Source: Paracoccus albicereus
GTDB taxonomy: Bacteria; Pseudomonadota; Alphaproteobacteria; Rhodobacterales; Rhodobacteraceae
Assembly: GCF_024359525.1 (NCBI RefSeq)
Contig: NZ_JAKZEU010000001.1
Location: 643,098-707,097, forward strand
DNA: 64,000 nt
Direction of reading: 5' to 3'
Position 1 is the first letter of the stretch, and each line of letters opens with the position of its first letter. A program made the position numbers and the translations under genes. The notes under the pieces are model-generated. The model was not told where the DNA came from. It saw only the letters and a list, made by a program, of their open reading frames with translations, and made no database searches. Shown here in pieces: positions 27,800-37,146 of this stretch.

Positions 27800-29602
27800 C
27801 TAGCCACTACGCCCGAAAAGCCGCTCGATGTCGGTGAGGTTAAGCTTCACCCATGTCGGGCGGCCATGGTTGCACTGACCTGACCGGGGCGTCACTTCCA
27901 TCTCTCGAAGAAGCGCGTCCATTTCCGGCAATGTCATCCGCCGACCGGACCGAACCGAACCATGGCAGGCCATCGACGACAGGACGGCATCAAGTCGGCC
28001 GCGTAGCCGATCGGAAACGTCACCGTCGCTCAGATCGTCAAGAATATCGCGAAGCAACGCCCCTGCATCCAGCCGCGGCAGCATCGCCGGAACCTCGCGG
28101 ACGGCGATCGCGCCCGGCCCGAAAGGTTCGATGGCCAGACCAAGATCGGCAAGCTCCTCGGTGAGATCGAGGATGCGTCTGGCGTCGGCCTCATCCAGCG
28201 CGACGATCTCGGGGATCAGCAGTGCCTGGCGCGTCACGGCGCGCCTAGACGCCTGATTCTTCAGACGCTCATAGACCAACCGTTCATGCGCCGCGTGCTG
28301 GTCGACCAGAATGAAACCGTCTGTCGTCTGCGCGACGATATAGTTTTCGTGCAACTGGGCGCGAGCCGTCCCCAAGGGAAAATCTTGCGCGGGCGGGGCA
28401 GGCGCGACCTCCGGCGTTTCAGCAAATCCCGTGGGCCGGATCGGCGCTTGCGCAGCGTAGGCTGTCGGACGCGCAAGCAGCGATGGCTGCGGCCTGGACT
28501 GAGGGTTGTTTACGGCCTCGACAGGTTCCGAGGTGAAGGCAGCGGCGGTTTCTGTCCCGATCGTCGAACTTGACCGGTGTCCCGCCCCGACCATCGCATG
28601 ACGAAGTGTCGAGACGACCAGCCCCCGCGCGGCGCTTGGATCCCGGAACCGCACCTCCGCCTTGGCGGGATGGACGTTAACATCCACCAATTGCGGGTCG
28701 CAGGCGACGAACAGGACCGCCGCGGGATGGCGGCCGGATGCCAGGACGTCCATATAGCCCGCGCGCAGTGCGCCGGTCAGCAGCTTGTCGCGGACGGGGC
28801 GACCGTTGACATACAGATGCTGCGCGACCGCCGCGCCGCGCGAATAGGTCGGCAGGGCGGCGAAACCCGTCAGGGTCACGCCGTCGCGCTCGGCATCGAT
28901 GGCCAGCGCATTGTCGATGAAGTCCCGTCCCATGATCCGCGCAAGCCGCGCCTGCAGCGCATCGAAGAAATCGCCCTGTTCGGCATCAGCGCGAAAGACC
29001 TCTCGCTCGCCATCGCTCAACGTGAAGGCGACGCTCGGTTCGGCGATCGCGAGGTGGCGGACGACCTCGGCTATGGCCTGCAGTTCGGCGCGCGGCGTGC
29101 GCAGGAATTTCAGTCGCGCAGGGGTCGCGAAGAACAGGTCGCGCAGTTCGACCACGGTGCCGCGATTGCCCGCGGCGGGACGGACCGGGCCGATACACCC
29201 TCCGGCGACGGAGATCGTCGCACCATCAGCCCCTGCCGCGCGCGACGTGATCGTCAGACGCCCGACCGCACCAAGGCTGGGCAGCGCCTCGCCCCGGAAG
29301 CCAAAGCTGCGAATCGCGAGAAGATCAGAGCCGTCGATCTTGCTGGTCGCGTGACGGGCCAGCGCCAGCGGCAGATCCTCTGCCGTCATCCCGCAACCAT
29401 CGTCGGCGACACGGATCAGAGCCCTTCCCCCGTCGACAACGGTGACATCGACGCGGTTGGCGCCTGCATCCAGCGCGTTTTCGACCAATTCCTTGACCGC
29501 AGAGGCCGGACGCTCGACCACCTCGCCCGCCGCGATCCGATTCGCGGCAGCTTCGTCCAACTGTCTGATGATAGGCCGGATATGGGGGCTATGGGTATTC
29601 AT
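27800..29602 (-). CDS. mutL: DNA mismatch repair protein MutL
   Basis: A 600-residue MutL. The N-terminal GHKL ATPase has KELVENALDAGA, DDGCGM and SFGFRGEAL; transducer motifs include NVHPAKAEVRF. The C-terminal dimerisation domain carries the endonuclease metal motif DQHAAHERLVYE and a terminal QCNHGRPT, so this is an endonuclease-type MutL, consistent with lack of MutH in alphaproteobacteria. A Pro/Ala-rich linker joins the halves. It ends 3 bp from the stop of the convergent sugar dehydrogenase gene, and its promoter region is shared with a divergent tiny lipoprotein gene. Confidence 0.96.
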   Translation of the reverse strand: MNTHSPHIRPIIRQLDEAAANRIAAGEVVERPASAVKELVENALDAGANRVDVTVVDGGRALIRVADDGCGMTAEDLPLALARHATSKIDGSDLLAIRSFGFRGEALPSLGAVGRLTITSRAAGADGATISVAGGCIGPVRPAAGNRGTVVELRDLFFATPARLKFLRTPRAELQAIAEVVRHLAIAEPSVAFTLSDGEREVFRADAEQGDFFDALQARLARIMGRDFIDNALAIDAERDGVTLTGFAALPTYSRGAAVAQHLYVNGRPVRDKLLTGALRAGYMDVLASGRHPAAVLFVACDPQLVDVNVHPAKAEVRFRDPSAARGLVVSTLRHAMVGAGHRSSSTIGTETAAAFTSEPVEAVNNPQSRPQPSLLARPTAYAAQAPIRPTGFAETPEVAPAPPAQDFPLGTARAQLHENYIVAQTTDGFILVDQHAAHERLVYERLKNQASRRAVTRQALLIPEIVALDEADARRILDLTEELADLGLAIEPFGPGAIAVREVPAMLPRLDAGALLRDILDDLSDGDVSDRLRGRLDAVLSSMACHGSVRSGRRMTLPEMDALLREMEVTPRSGQCNHGRPTWVKLNLTDIERLFGRSG

Positions 29603-29665
29603 GGCCCCAGATATAGCATCAGCCTAAGGCGCCCGAAAGAAAATGATGCCTTCGCTGTGCTTGGC

Positions 29666-29691
29666 GGAAACCGCCTGCGCAAATCGACGTT
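29666..29691 (+). promoter_or_regulatory. EcfG (general stress sigma)-type promoter, near-consensus
   Basis: GGAAA at 29666-29670, 17 bp, then CGTT at 29688-29691. The alphaproteobacterial EcfG/SigT consensus is GGAAC-N16-17-CGTT, so there is one mismatch in the -35. It lies 38 bp upstream of the ATG of a 59-residue lipoprotein, a suitable distance for a transcript starting near 29698. Confidence 0.5.
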
Positions 29692-29729
29692 GACTTGGTC
29701 ACAGACAGTTCAACCGTGGGAGACACGAC

Positions 29730-29909
29730 ATGACGGGAAAGTTTGCAATCATCCTCTGCACTGCGACGCTGGCACTCGCAGCATGCGGCCCTAACGCGCA
29801 GACGCGCGCAGTAACCGGTGGTGCGACCGGCCTTGCCGTAGGCGGCCCGGTCGGTGCAGCGGTCGGCGCGGCTGCCGGCGGCACGGGCGCGGTGCGGGTG
29901 AACCCCTGA
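29730..29909 (+). CDS. Small glycine-zipper lipoprotein
   Basis: A 59-codon gene. The N-terminus has a charged start (MTGKF), a hydrophobic stretch and a lipobox LALAAC with Cys19, so the mature lipoprotein is only about 41 residues. The mature part is a glycine/alanine zipper (GGATGLAVGGPVGAAVGAAA), as in 17-kDa-antigen/OsmB-like stress lipoproteins, and ends in VRVNP. GGGAG lies 7-11 nt before the ATG. It sits between mutL and the M16 operon terminator behind an EcfG-like promoter, which suggests a stress-induced envelope protein. Too short for family assignment. Confidence 0.75.
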   Translation: MTGKFAIILCTATLALAACGPNAQTRAVTGGATGLAVGGPVGAAVGAAAGGTGAVRVNP

Positions 29910-29942
29910 CCTGCGCTAGGCAAAACGCCGATTGTACAAGTG

Positions 29943-29970
29943 AAAAAGCCCGGCCATCCAGCCGGGCTTT
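29943..29970 (-). terminator. Terminator of the rsmB-to-M16 peptidase operon
   Basis: A perfect 10-bp stem, AAAGCCCGGC (29945-29954) with GCCGGGCTTT (29961-29970), around a 6-nt loop. Read on the minus strand it ends in a run of five T, so it terminates the M16 peptidase transcript 14 bp after its stop; on the plus strand it may also end the small lipoprotein transcript. Confidence 0.88.
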
Positions 29971-29983
29971 CGCATCAAAGTCG

Positions 29984-31363
29984 TTATCCCTCTGCAGGAA
30001 CGGCTTCGTCCGAATTCCGCAATCCTGGATCGCCTTGGCCTGACACGGCCGGATCGGTTGCTTCCACCCCTTCGGGGCGTCCAACCAGCACGAACCGCAA
30101 CCCGTCGGCGTCCAGCAGGCGCTGCGCCACGCGCTTCACATCCTCGGCCGTCACCGCCTCGACCATCGCGTTCCGATTATTGATGTAATCAATTGGCAGG
30201 CCGATCAGCTGCATCCCGGACAGGATGCCCGCAATCTTGCCATTCCCGTCAAAGCGCAACGGGTATTCGCCGGTGATGTAGGTCTTGGCGTCGTTCAGTT
30301 CGGCCTCGGTGACCTCCCCCGTCGCCATCCGCGCCCATTCCTGACGGATCAGGTCCAGCCCTTCGCCGACCTTTTCATTCGCGCTGGACATGCCGCCCTG
30401 CCACGTCTGACCGTAAAGTCCGGCGGCGATGCCCGTACGGATCCCGTATGTCAGGCCACGCTTTTCACGCAGCTCCTCGGTCAGGCGGGAACTGAAGCCG
30501 CCCCCGCCAAGAATGTGGTTCGCAACGAAGGCTGCAAAGTAATCCGGATCCTCAATGGGAAGGCCGGGACCGGCAAAGCTGACCACAGTCTGGGGGCTGT
30601 CCCAGTCGATCACGGTCACGCCGGGCGTCAGCTGCAGCTCGGCCATGTCGGGCAGCGGCGCGGACCCATCGGCTGGCAGGCCGCCCAGCACGTCGTCGAT
30701 CAGCTGCCCCAACTGCTCGGGGGTGATGTCGCCGGCTGCACCGACAAAGACCCGATCACGCGCCAGAACGCGCCCTTTGGCATCGACAAGATCGTCTCGC
30801 GTCAGCGCCGCAAGACTGTCCATGGTCCCATTGATCGACGTCGCATAGGGGTGATCGCCCCAAGCCTGCTGCGACAGTTCCTTGGCACCAATCGCGCCGG
30901 GATCGGTCGCCTCGGACCGAATGATGGCCTGCACCTGGGCCCGGACGCGTTCGATCGCCTGATCGTCGAAGCGAGGCTCGGTCAGCGCAAGACGCAACAG
31001 ATCCGCGGCCTGATCGCGGTTTTCGGTCAGCATTTGCGCACCGACTTCCAGCGAATCGTCGCCTGCATCGAAACTGAAGCTGGCGCCGAGGGCCTGCGCC
31101 TCCTCCGCGAACGCGGTCGAATCGTACTCGCCCGCGCCTTCCTCCAGCAGTGCGGTCATCAGGTTGACGGCACCACGCTTTTCCGGCGCATCGAGACTGG
31201 CGCCACCCTGGAAGGTCAGGCTCAGCGCGGTGAAGGGGATCGAGTGATCCTCGACCAGCCAGGCCTCGATCCCGCCGGGGGATTCGACGCGCTGGATCTC
31301 GATTGCCTGAGCGGGGATCGCGAACAGGGTCAGGCAGAGTGCAAGGGCCGCACGCAGCATCAT
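29984..31363 (-). CDS. M16-family peptidase-like protein, non-catalytic partner
   Basis: A 459-residue exported pitrilysin-fold protein. A Sec signal (LRAALALCLTLFAIPAQA) precedes two M16 domains. The zinc-binding HxxEH motif is absent: the equivalent position reads RGAVNLMTALLEEG. The C-terminal half keeps the FGGPG-like and GGGGFSSRLTEELREKRGLTYG motif used for substrate binding. This is the usual inactive subunit that pairs with an active M16 protein, here encoded just upstream with a 4-nt overlap. Probably a periplasmic peptide-degrading heterodimer. Confidence 0.9.
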   Translation of the reverse strand: MMLRAALALCLTLFAIPAQAIEIQRVESPGGIEAWLVEDHSIPFTALSLTFQGGASLDAPEKRGAVNLMTALLEEGAGEYDSTAFAEEAQALGASFSFDAGDDSLEVGAQMLTENRDQAADLLRLALTEPRFDDQAIERVRAQVQAIIRSEATDPGAIGAKELSQQAWGDHPYATSINGTMDSLAALTRDDLVDAKGRVLARDRVFVGAAGDITPEQLGQLIDDVLGGLPADGSAPLPDMAELQLTPGVTVIDWDSPQTVVSFAGPGLPIEDPDYFAAFVANHILGGGGFSSRLTEELREKRGLTYGIRTGIAAGLYGQTWQGGMSSANEKVGEGLDLIRQEWARMATGEVTEAELNDAKTYITGEYPLRFDGNGKIAGILSGMQLIGLPIDYINNRNAMVEAVTAEDVKRVAQRLLDADGLRFVLVGRPEGVEATDPAVSGQGDPGLRNSDEAVPAEG

Positions 31364-32820
31364 TGGGTCTCCGTCATCGCAGGATTTTCTGCAGCGGGTT
31401 CGGCGGGGGCGTCGGCTGCGGCCGGCAGGGGCGCCACCTCGACGTCAGGCAAAGCAGGCGCTGACGCGGTGTCGGGTCCCGCCTGATCCTCGGGCAGAAG
31501 CCAGCCGGTCACGGTCGCCCGCGACGACAGGACGTCACGCGCAGCCTCCGTCACCTCTTCGGCGGTGACATCGCGCAGGATATCAGGCCAGTCGTTCACA
31601 TCCTCGATCGTCAGGCCCGTCGCCAGGCCCTGGCCGTAATCGTAGGCCCGGCCATGCGCCGAATCGCGTGCGTAGATCTGCGCCGCGCTGATCTGGGTCT
31701 TGATCCGATCCAGATCCTCGGCATTGGGGCCTGTTTCGACGAAGTCGGCCAGAACGGCGTCGAATTCAGCCTCGGCCTCTTCGATGTTGCGACCGGGCGG
31801 CGGTACAAGGCTTAGCGTGAAGGTCGTGGGGTCCACCGACAAACCGTCGTAGCGGGCGCCGACCCACAGCGCCTTGCCTGTCTGCGCAAGTTGACGGCCA
31901 AGAACCGAGGTCTGGCTGTCGCCGCCCAGCAACTCGGCCAGCACGGTCAGCGCCGCAGCTTTCTTCTGGTCGCCGGGATTGCGTTCGGGGGCGAGGATCG
32001 TGCGCATCATCACGGGCTGGGCAACGCGTGGATCGCTCATCTGCATCCGGCGGGGCGAGCGCTGGTCGGGTTCCTGTGGCCTGACGCGCGGCGCGATGTC
32101 GCCATGCGCGGGGATCGGACCGTAATACTGCTCAGCCAGTTCACGCGCGCGTTCCGGTGTCACGTCACCGGCCAGGATCAGGATCGCGCGGTCCGGGCTG
32201 TAATAATCCTCGTACCACTTGACCGCATCCTCGCGCGTCAGGCCCATCATTTCGGACCGCCAACCGATCACCGGGCGGCCGTAGGGATGGTTGTAGTACT
32301 GAACCGCGCTGGCTTCTTCGGCGAACAGCGCACGGGGATCGCTGTCGGTGCGCTGCGCGCGTTCCTCAAGCACGACCTGCCGCTCGGCCTGCCAGTCATC
32401 CTCTCCGATCTGAAGATTGGCCATCCGGTCCGCCTCCATCTCCATGATGAGAGGCAGACGATCCGAGGCGATGCGCTGGAAATACGCGGTGTAGTCGTAG
32501 CTGGTGAACGCGTTGTCCATCCCGCCATTGCGGGTCACTGTCTTGGACAGCTCACCCGGCTCCATCGTGTCGGTGCCCTTGAACATCAGGTGTTCAAGAT
32601 AGTGGGCCAGGCCGGTCTTGCCCGGCACCTCATCGGCCGAGCCGATCTTGTACCAGACCATCTGCACGACCACCGGGGCGCGGTGATCCTCGATCACCAC
32701 GGTTTCCAGACCGTTTGGCAAGGTGAAGTGACTGATCCCCTCGGGCATCTCGGCCAGTGCCGGTGCGACGAAGACGGGGGAAAGTGCCAGCGACAGGGCA
32801 AGGCTCAGACGGCGCATCAT
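31360..32820 (-). CDS. M16-family zinc peptidase, catalytic subunit
   Basis: A 486-residue exported pitrilysin-type peptidase. After a signal peptide ending near APALAEM, the inverted zinc motif HxxEH is present as HYLEH (H73, E76, H77), with the third ligand E153 seventy-six residues later. The second M16 domain is complete, and the C-terminus is a long Ala/Pro-rich acidic tail. The start was placed at 32820 (ATGATG) because AGGA lies just upstream; 32829 is an alternative. It pairs with the inactive M16 protein encoded next and follows the DUF3035 gene after 88 bp. Confidence 0.9.
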   Translation of the reverse strand: MMRRLSLALSLALSPVFVAPALAEMPEGISHFTLPNGLETVVIEDHRAPVVVQMVWYKIGSADEVPGKTGLAHYLEHLMFKGTDTMEPGELSKTVTRNGGMDNAFTSYDYTAYFQRIASDRLPLIMEMEADRMANLQIGEDDWQAERQVVLEERAQRTDSDPRALFAEEASAVQYYNHPYGRPVIGWRSEMMGLTREDAVKWYEDYYSPDRAILILAGDVTPERARELAEQYYGPIPAHGDIAPRVRPQEPDQRSPRRMQMSDPRVAQPVMMRTILAPERNPGDQKKAAALTVLAELLGGDSQTSVLGRQLAQTGKALWVGARYDGLSVDPTTFTLSLVPPPGRNIEEAEAEFDAVLADFVETGPNAEDLDRIKTQISAAQIYARDSAHGRAYDYGQGLATGLTIEDVNDWPDILRDVTAEEVTEAARDVLSSRATVTGWLLPEDQAGPDTASAPALPDVEVAPLPAAADAPAEPAAENPAMTETQ

Positions 32821-32908
32821 TGTCCTCATTCGGTGTCGCCATCGAACGTGGACGCTGCAGACCCGACGCGCAAGCAGGCTCGCAGGAATGTGTGGGTCGC
32901 CTTGGAGG

Positions 32909-33430
32909 TTACTCTTCGGTCTGCGGCGGCGGAGCGGTTGGCGTCCGCGCGCCGGCACGCTGCCAGCGTTCGTTTTCGGCCTGAGCGTCCAGCCTGTAGG
33001 TGCGATAGGCGCGCTGATAGGCAGGCGTCCCCGCCAGTTTCTCCAGCAGGCGCCGGCCGTTGCGCGCGCGGAAGGCCGCATCTGCCTCGGCCAGTTCCTG
33101 ACGGATGCCCGGTGAAACGCCGCCACGTCCGGCATAGGTGACCAAGGCGCCGTCGGACGCGCCGATCCCTTGTTGAGCCAACTGTCCGGGATTGCCGCCA
33201 AGCGCCGCGACGGCATCGCCCATCGGGGCGGGATCGGTGATGTTCGTGCCACCCGGCGTCGGCGCCGGCAGCACGTTCAGGTCCGGTGGCAGTTCCAGCG
33301 GACGCGTGGGGAGGATCGCGAATTCATCCGGCCCGTCGCTGCTGGGGCTGTCGAGATTCATCAGCCGCTGGTCGGTGCTGCAGGCCCCCAACAGCAGGAT
33401 CGTCACGGTGATCGGTGCGAAAAGACGCAT
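32909..33430 (-). CDS. DUF3035 lipoprotein (BamF-like)
   Basis: A 173-residue lipoprotein with signal and lipobox LLGAC (Cys17), then LDSPSSDGPDEFAILPTRPLELPPDL, a segment typical of DUF3035. This Pfam family has been linked to BamF, an accessory lipoprotein of the outer-membrane beta-barrel assembly machine described in Caulobacter; I recall the link but cannot verify it here. The C-terminal half is helical and Arg-rich. Position between lspA (lipoprotein signal peptidase) and the M16 peptidases supports an envelope role. Confidence 0.82.
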   Translation of the reverse strand: MRLFAPITVTILLLGACSTDQRLMNLDSPSSDGPDEFAILPTRPLELPPDLNVLPAPTPGGTNITDPAPMGDAVAALGGNPGQLAQQGIGASDGALVTYAGRGGVSPGIRQELAEADAAFRARNGRRLLEKLAGTPAYQRAYRTYRLDAQAENERWQRAGARTPTAPPPQTEE

Positions 33431-33465
33431 CGGCAGCCCCTGCCCTTGGTTTCGTTGGGCTCGTT

Positions 33466-34131
33466 CTAACGGCTCTTGGGCGCGTCGTCACGGGTGTTGT
33501 CGTCCACAGGCTTTTCGCCGCCGGCGCCCCCGCCCGCATTGGGCATCAGAACCAGGCCAAGGGCGCCTGCGAAGATCGCGATATCGGCGACGTTGAAGCT
33601 GAACGGGTTCTGCCAGCCGGGCAGCGACATGTTCAGGAAATCGGCCACCGCGCCATAGAAGATCCGGTCGATCACGTTTCCGATGGCACCCCCGATCAGC
33701 AGACCGGCAGCGACCCGGCCAAGCTTGCCGGGCCGTCCCCGGCGGAGCCACAGCCAGACCCACAGGCAGACGCCAAGCGCGACGGCGATCAGCACCCACC
33801 GCATCACGTTCTGGTCCGAGGAGAGCAGGCCGAAATTGACGCCCTGGTTCCACGCCATGCGCAGGTTCAGCCACGGGGGCAAAACGTCGATCGCGCGCAG
33901 GCGATCAAGTTCCAGCACATGAACGACCCATAGTTTCAGTGCCTGGTCGATCAGGATGATCACGCCCGCGACCCACAGCGTCAGACGCATGTCGGCGCGC
34001 GCCGGTCTGTCGACAGGCTTGGACGGCTTGTGGCGAGGAGTCACGGCAGGGGCGGGCGCCACGGGTTTCTTCGGCGCAGGCGACTTGCGCAGGGGCGGGG
34101 GTTTGCGCCCGATATCCGGTTTCTTGCCCAT
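33466..34131 (-). CDS. lspA: Lipoprotein signal peptidase II with N-terminal extension
   Basis: A 221-residue LspA that cleaves prolipoproteins before the lipidated cysteine. Four hydrophobic helices and the catalytic aspartates in GNVIDRIFYG and FNVADIAIF are present; WNQGVNFGLLS is the conserved periplasmic loop. The first ~47 residues are an extra cytoplasmic segment rich in Lys and Pro. The start at 34131 is supported by TGATG overlap with the purH stop; an internal ATG at 33990 would give the usual 174-residue form, so both products are possible. Confidence 0.92.
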   Translation of the reverse strand: MGKKPDIGRKPPPLRKSPAPKKPVAPAPAVTPRHKPSKPVDRPARADMRLTLWVAGVIILIDQALKLWVVHVLELDRLRAIDVLPPWLNLRMAWNQGVNFGLLSSDQNVMRWVLIAVALGVCLWVWLWLRRGRPGKLGRVAAGLLIGGAIGNVIDRIFYGAVADFLNMSLPGWQNPFSFNVADIAIFAGALGLVLMPNAGGGAGGEKPVDDNTRDDAPKSR

Positions 34132-35714
34132 CAGTGACGGAAATGCCGCTGGCCGGTCAGGACCATCGCCAGACCCAGTCGGTCGGCAGCGGCGATCACC
34201 TCGTCGTCCTTGACCGAACCGCCGGGCTGGATCACCGCCTTGGCTCCGGCCCCTGCCAGCGCCTCGATTCCGTCGGCGAAGGGGAAGAACGCGTCCGAGG
34301 CGACGGCGGCACCGATCGTCAGCGGCAGCGGCAGGGACAAGGCCTCGGCCATGTCCTGCGACTTGCGCTGGCCGATCCGGGTCGAGTCGACGCGGCTCAT
34401 CTGCCCGGCGCCGATGCCCACGGTCGCAAGGTCCTTGGCATAGACGATGGCGTTCGACTTGACGTGCTTGGCCACGCGCCAGGCGAACAGCAGGTCGGCC
34501 ATTTCGTCGTCGGTCGGCTGTCGCTTGCTGACAACGCGCAGATCGGCGGCGCTGATCCGGCCGTTGTCGCGATCCTGCACCAGAAAACCACCCGAGACCT
34601 GCCGAAAGACCTGACCGGCAGCCGACGGATCGGGCAGCCCGTCCGTGGTCAGCAGGCGCAGGTTCTTCTTGCCCGCAAAGATCTCGCGCGCCTCGTCGCT
34701 GGCGCCCGGCGCGATGACGACTTCGGTGAAGATTTCTGTGATCGCGCTGGCGGTGTCCGCATCGAGCGACCGGTTCAGCGCGACGATACCCCCGAAGGCC
34801 GAGGTGCGATCACAATCATAAGCCCGGCGATAGGCATCAAGCGCATTGTCGGCGCGAGCCACGCCGCAGGGATTGGCATGCTTGATGATGGCGCAGGCGG
34901 CCCCTTCGGACGGGTCGAATTCGGCGACCAGTTCAAAAGCCGCGTCGGTGTCGTTGATGTTGTTGTAGCTGAGTTCCTTGCCCTGCCACTGTTTCGCGGT
35001 CGCGACACCCTGGCGCGCTTCGCCTGTGGCGTAAAAGGCGGCCGATTGATGCGGGTTCTCGCCGTAGCGCAGGCCTTGCGCCAGCGTTCCGGCAAAAGCA
35101 CGGCGGCGCGGCGTGGCCTCGCCGATCGCGCGCGCCATCCAGGTCGAGACTGCGGCGTCGTAGGCGGCCGTGCGCGCATAGGCCGTTTGCGCCAACGTCT
35201 GGCGCAACGCCAACGTCGTGCCGCCCTGGTCCAATGCCTCGCGCAGCGCATCGTAATCCTGGACGTCCACGACGACGGCGACGTGGGCATGGTTCTTCGC
35301 CGCTGCGCGGATCATCGCCGGGCCTCCGATGTCGATGTTTTCGACGCAATCGTCATAGTCTGCGCCCTTCGCCACCGTCTCTTCGAAGGGGTAAAGGTTC
35401 ACCACCAGCAGATCGATCGCGCCGATTCCGTGTTCGTCCATCGCGGCGCGGTGCGCGGGATCGTCGCGCAGGGCCAGCAAGCCGCCATGGACCGCCGGGT
35501 GCAATGTCTTGACGCGTCCATCCATCATTTCGGGAAAGCCGGTGATTTCGGCGACGTCGATCACGGTCAGGTTCGCGTCGCGCAAGGCTTTCGCGGTCCC
35601 GCCGGTCGACAGGATCTCGATCCCGCGAGAGGCCAGATCGTGACCCAGCTCGATCAGCCCGGTCTTGTCGGAAACGGAAATCAGCGCGCGCTTGATCGGG
35701 GTGATGGCGGGCAT
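34131..35714 (-). CDS. purH: Bifunctional AICAR transformylase/IMP cyclohydrolase
   Basis: A 527-residue PurH catalysing the last two steps of IMP synthesis. The N-terminal MGS-like cyclohydrolase domain has [20 protein letters not shown] and GRVKTLHP; the transformylase domain contains [16 protein letters not shown] and the C-terminal [10 protein letters not shown] and [13 protein letters not shown]. Length and ends are normal. It is coupled to lspA (TGATG) and lies 76 bp downstream of the rsmB-like gene. Confidence 0.97.
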   Translation of the reverse strand: MPAITPIKRALISVSDKTGLIELGHDLASRGIEILSTGGTAKALRDANLTVIDVAEITGFPEMMDGRVKTLHPAVHGGLLALRDDPAHRAAMDEHGIGAIDLLVVNLYPFEETVAKGADYDDCVENIDIGGPAMIRAAAKNHAHVAVVVDVQDYDALREALDQGGTTLALRQTLAQTAYARTAAYDAAVSTWMARAIGEATPRRRAFAGTLAQGLRYGENPHQSAAFYATGEARQGVATAKQWQGKELSYNNINDTDAAFELVAEFDPSEGAACAIIKHANPCGVARADNALDAYRRAYDCDRTSAFGGIVALNRSLDADTASAITEIFTEVVIAPGASDEAREIFAGKKNLRLLTTDGLPDPSAAGQVFRQVSGGFLVQDRDNGRISAADLRVVSKRQPTDDEMADLLFAWRVAKHVKSNAIVYAKDLATVGIGAGQMSRVDSTRIGQRKSQDMAEALSLPLPLTIGAAVASDAFFPFADGIEALAGAGAKAVIQPGGSVKDDEVIAAADRLGLAMVLTGQRHFRH

Positions 35715-35790
35715 GGCGGGGCCTCGGCTGTGCGGTTCGCGGGCTGACTAGCGTCCGGCGGGCTGAAGGTCCAGCGCGCCGTAAGACAGG

Positions 35791-37092
35791 TCAGGCGGGT
35801 TTGCGCAGGCGTGCGATGAAGAATCCGTCCATCCCTTGCCTGTCCGGCCAATAGTCGGGACGCAACCGCAAGCCATGAAGGGTCCACCACGCGGGATCGA
35901 CGCCTTGCATGTCCGGACGCTCGACCACCAGGCCCGGATGGCGGTTCAGAGCTGCGGCAATCTGATCCTCACCCTCGGCAGGCAGCAAAGAGCAGGTGGC
36001 ATAGACCAGCCGCCCGCCCGGCGACAGGATTTCCAACGCGCGATCCAGCAGTCGTCCCTGCAATTCGATGATGCTGGCGATTCCTTCGCCATCGCGGATG
36101 AAGGGCAGGTCGGGATGTCTGCGGATGGTGCCGGTCGCCGAACAGGGCGCGTCCAGAAGGATCGCGTCGAGCGAGTGCTCCGGCTGCCATGCCAACGCAT
36201 CGGCCGTGATCAGGGTCGCCTGAAGCTGTGTGCGGGCAAGGTTTTCGGCCACACGCTCCATCCGGTCGGCCGAGGAATCCACCGCCGTGACCTGCGCGCC
36301 TGCGGCCGCAAGCTGCATCGTCTTGCCGCCGGGTGCGGCGCACAGATCGACGATCCGCTCGCCCGGTTGCGGTTCGAGCATCCTGACGGCCATCGCCGCC
36401 GCAGCATCCTGAACCCACCAATCGCCCTGATCGTAACCCTGCAGCGCCGAGACCTGGGCGCCCACTGGCATCCGCGCCGAGCCGGTCGGCAGGCTCTCTG
36501 CGCCCTCGGGCGGCGTCGCGCCCGGCTTCAGCGTCAGGTCCAGCGGCGCGCCTGCCTGATGGGCAGCTTCGATCGCCTTGGTTGCTTCGTCGCCCCAGGC
36601 GGCAGCGACAGGCGCACGCAACCAGTCGGGAAGGTGCTGCGGGGGCAGTTCGTCCCAGCCCGGATCACCGGCGGTCTTGCGCAGCACGGCATTGACCATT
36701 CCGGCGGCAGCCCGGCCTTTGGGACCCAGTCCGCGCACGAGATCGACCGCCACGTTGACCGCACCATGCGGTGCCGCGCCCAGGGCGCGCATCTCGACCG
36801 TCGCGAGTCGCAGGATGTCGGCGATGTCCGGACGCGGGCGGCGGTTCGTGTGGCGCGCTATAAGCGCATCGGCGCGGCCCCTGTAGCGCAGCACTTCGGC
36901 GGCGAGGCGCGTGGCTCGCGCGCGTTCACCCGGCGGAAGATGGTCCAGTCGCGGTGCCTGTTCGCCGAGGCTCGCGCCTTCGCGCACACCCGCTAGCAGC
37001 GCCAGCGCGCCTTTGCGCGCGCCGTCCTGTCTGCCGGTCCGGGCGGCACCATCCTGCCGCCGCCGCTTGCCTGTCGTCTCGCCCTTTGCCAA
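35791..37092 (-). CDS. rsmB: RsmB/NOP-family 16S rRNA m5C methyltransferase
   Basis: A 433-residue protein with an N-terminal NusB-like RNA-binding domain (GARKGALALLAGV, RATRLAAEVLRYRG) and a C-terminal SAM methyltransferase domain: VDLCAAPGGKT binds SAM, DAPCSATG and VYATCSLLP hold the two cysteines of the m5C mechanism. This fits RsmB (16S C967) or a close paralogue. The only suitable start is TTG at 37092 (GCGAG nearby); no in-frame ATG or GTG is close, so expression may be low or the start misplaced. First gene of the run to the M16 peptidases. Confidence 0.88.
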   Translation of the reverse strand: MAKGETTGKRRRQDGAARTGRQDGARKGALALLAGVREGASLGEQAPRLDHLPPGERARATRLAAEVLRYRGRADALIARHTNRRPRPDIADILRLATVEMRALGAAPHGAVNVAVDLVRGLGPKGRAAAGMVNAVLRKTAGDPGWDELPPQHLPDWLRAPVAAAWGDEATKAIEAAHQAGAPLDLTLKPGATPPEGAESLPTGSARMPVGAQVSALQGYDQGDWWVQDAAAAMAVRMLEPQPGERIVDLCAAPGGKTMQLAAAGAQVTAVDSSADRMERVAENLARTQLQATLITADALAWQPEHSLDAILLDAPCSATGTIRRHPDLPFIRDGEGIASIIELQGRLLDRALEILSPGGRLVYATCSLLPAEGEDQIAAALNRHPGLVVERPDMQGVDPAWWTLHGLRLRPDYWPDRQGMDGFFIARLRKPA

Positions 37093-37146
37093 TTCGTCGC
37101 GTCTCGCCTACATCGGAAGCGTATCCCTTAGGCTGAAAAGGCGCGC

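Noticed and set aside
29984..31363. M16 peptidase with a lost HxxEH motif as a pseudogene
   Set aside because: Inactive M16 partners encoded next to an active one are the normal arrangement, and the frame is intact.
34134..35747. A 537-codon open frame on the plus strand opposite purH
   Set aside because: No recognisable motifs; purH on the other strand is complete and family-like.
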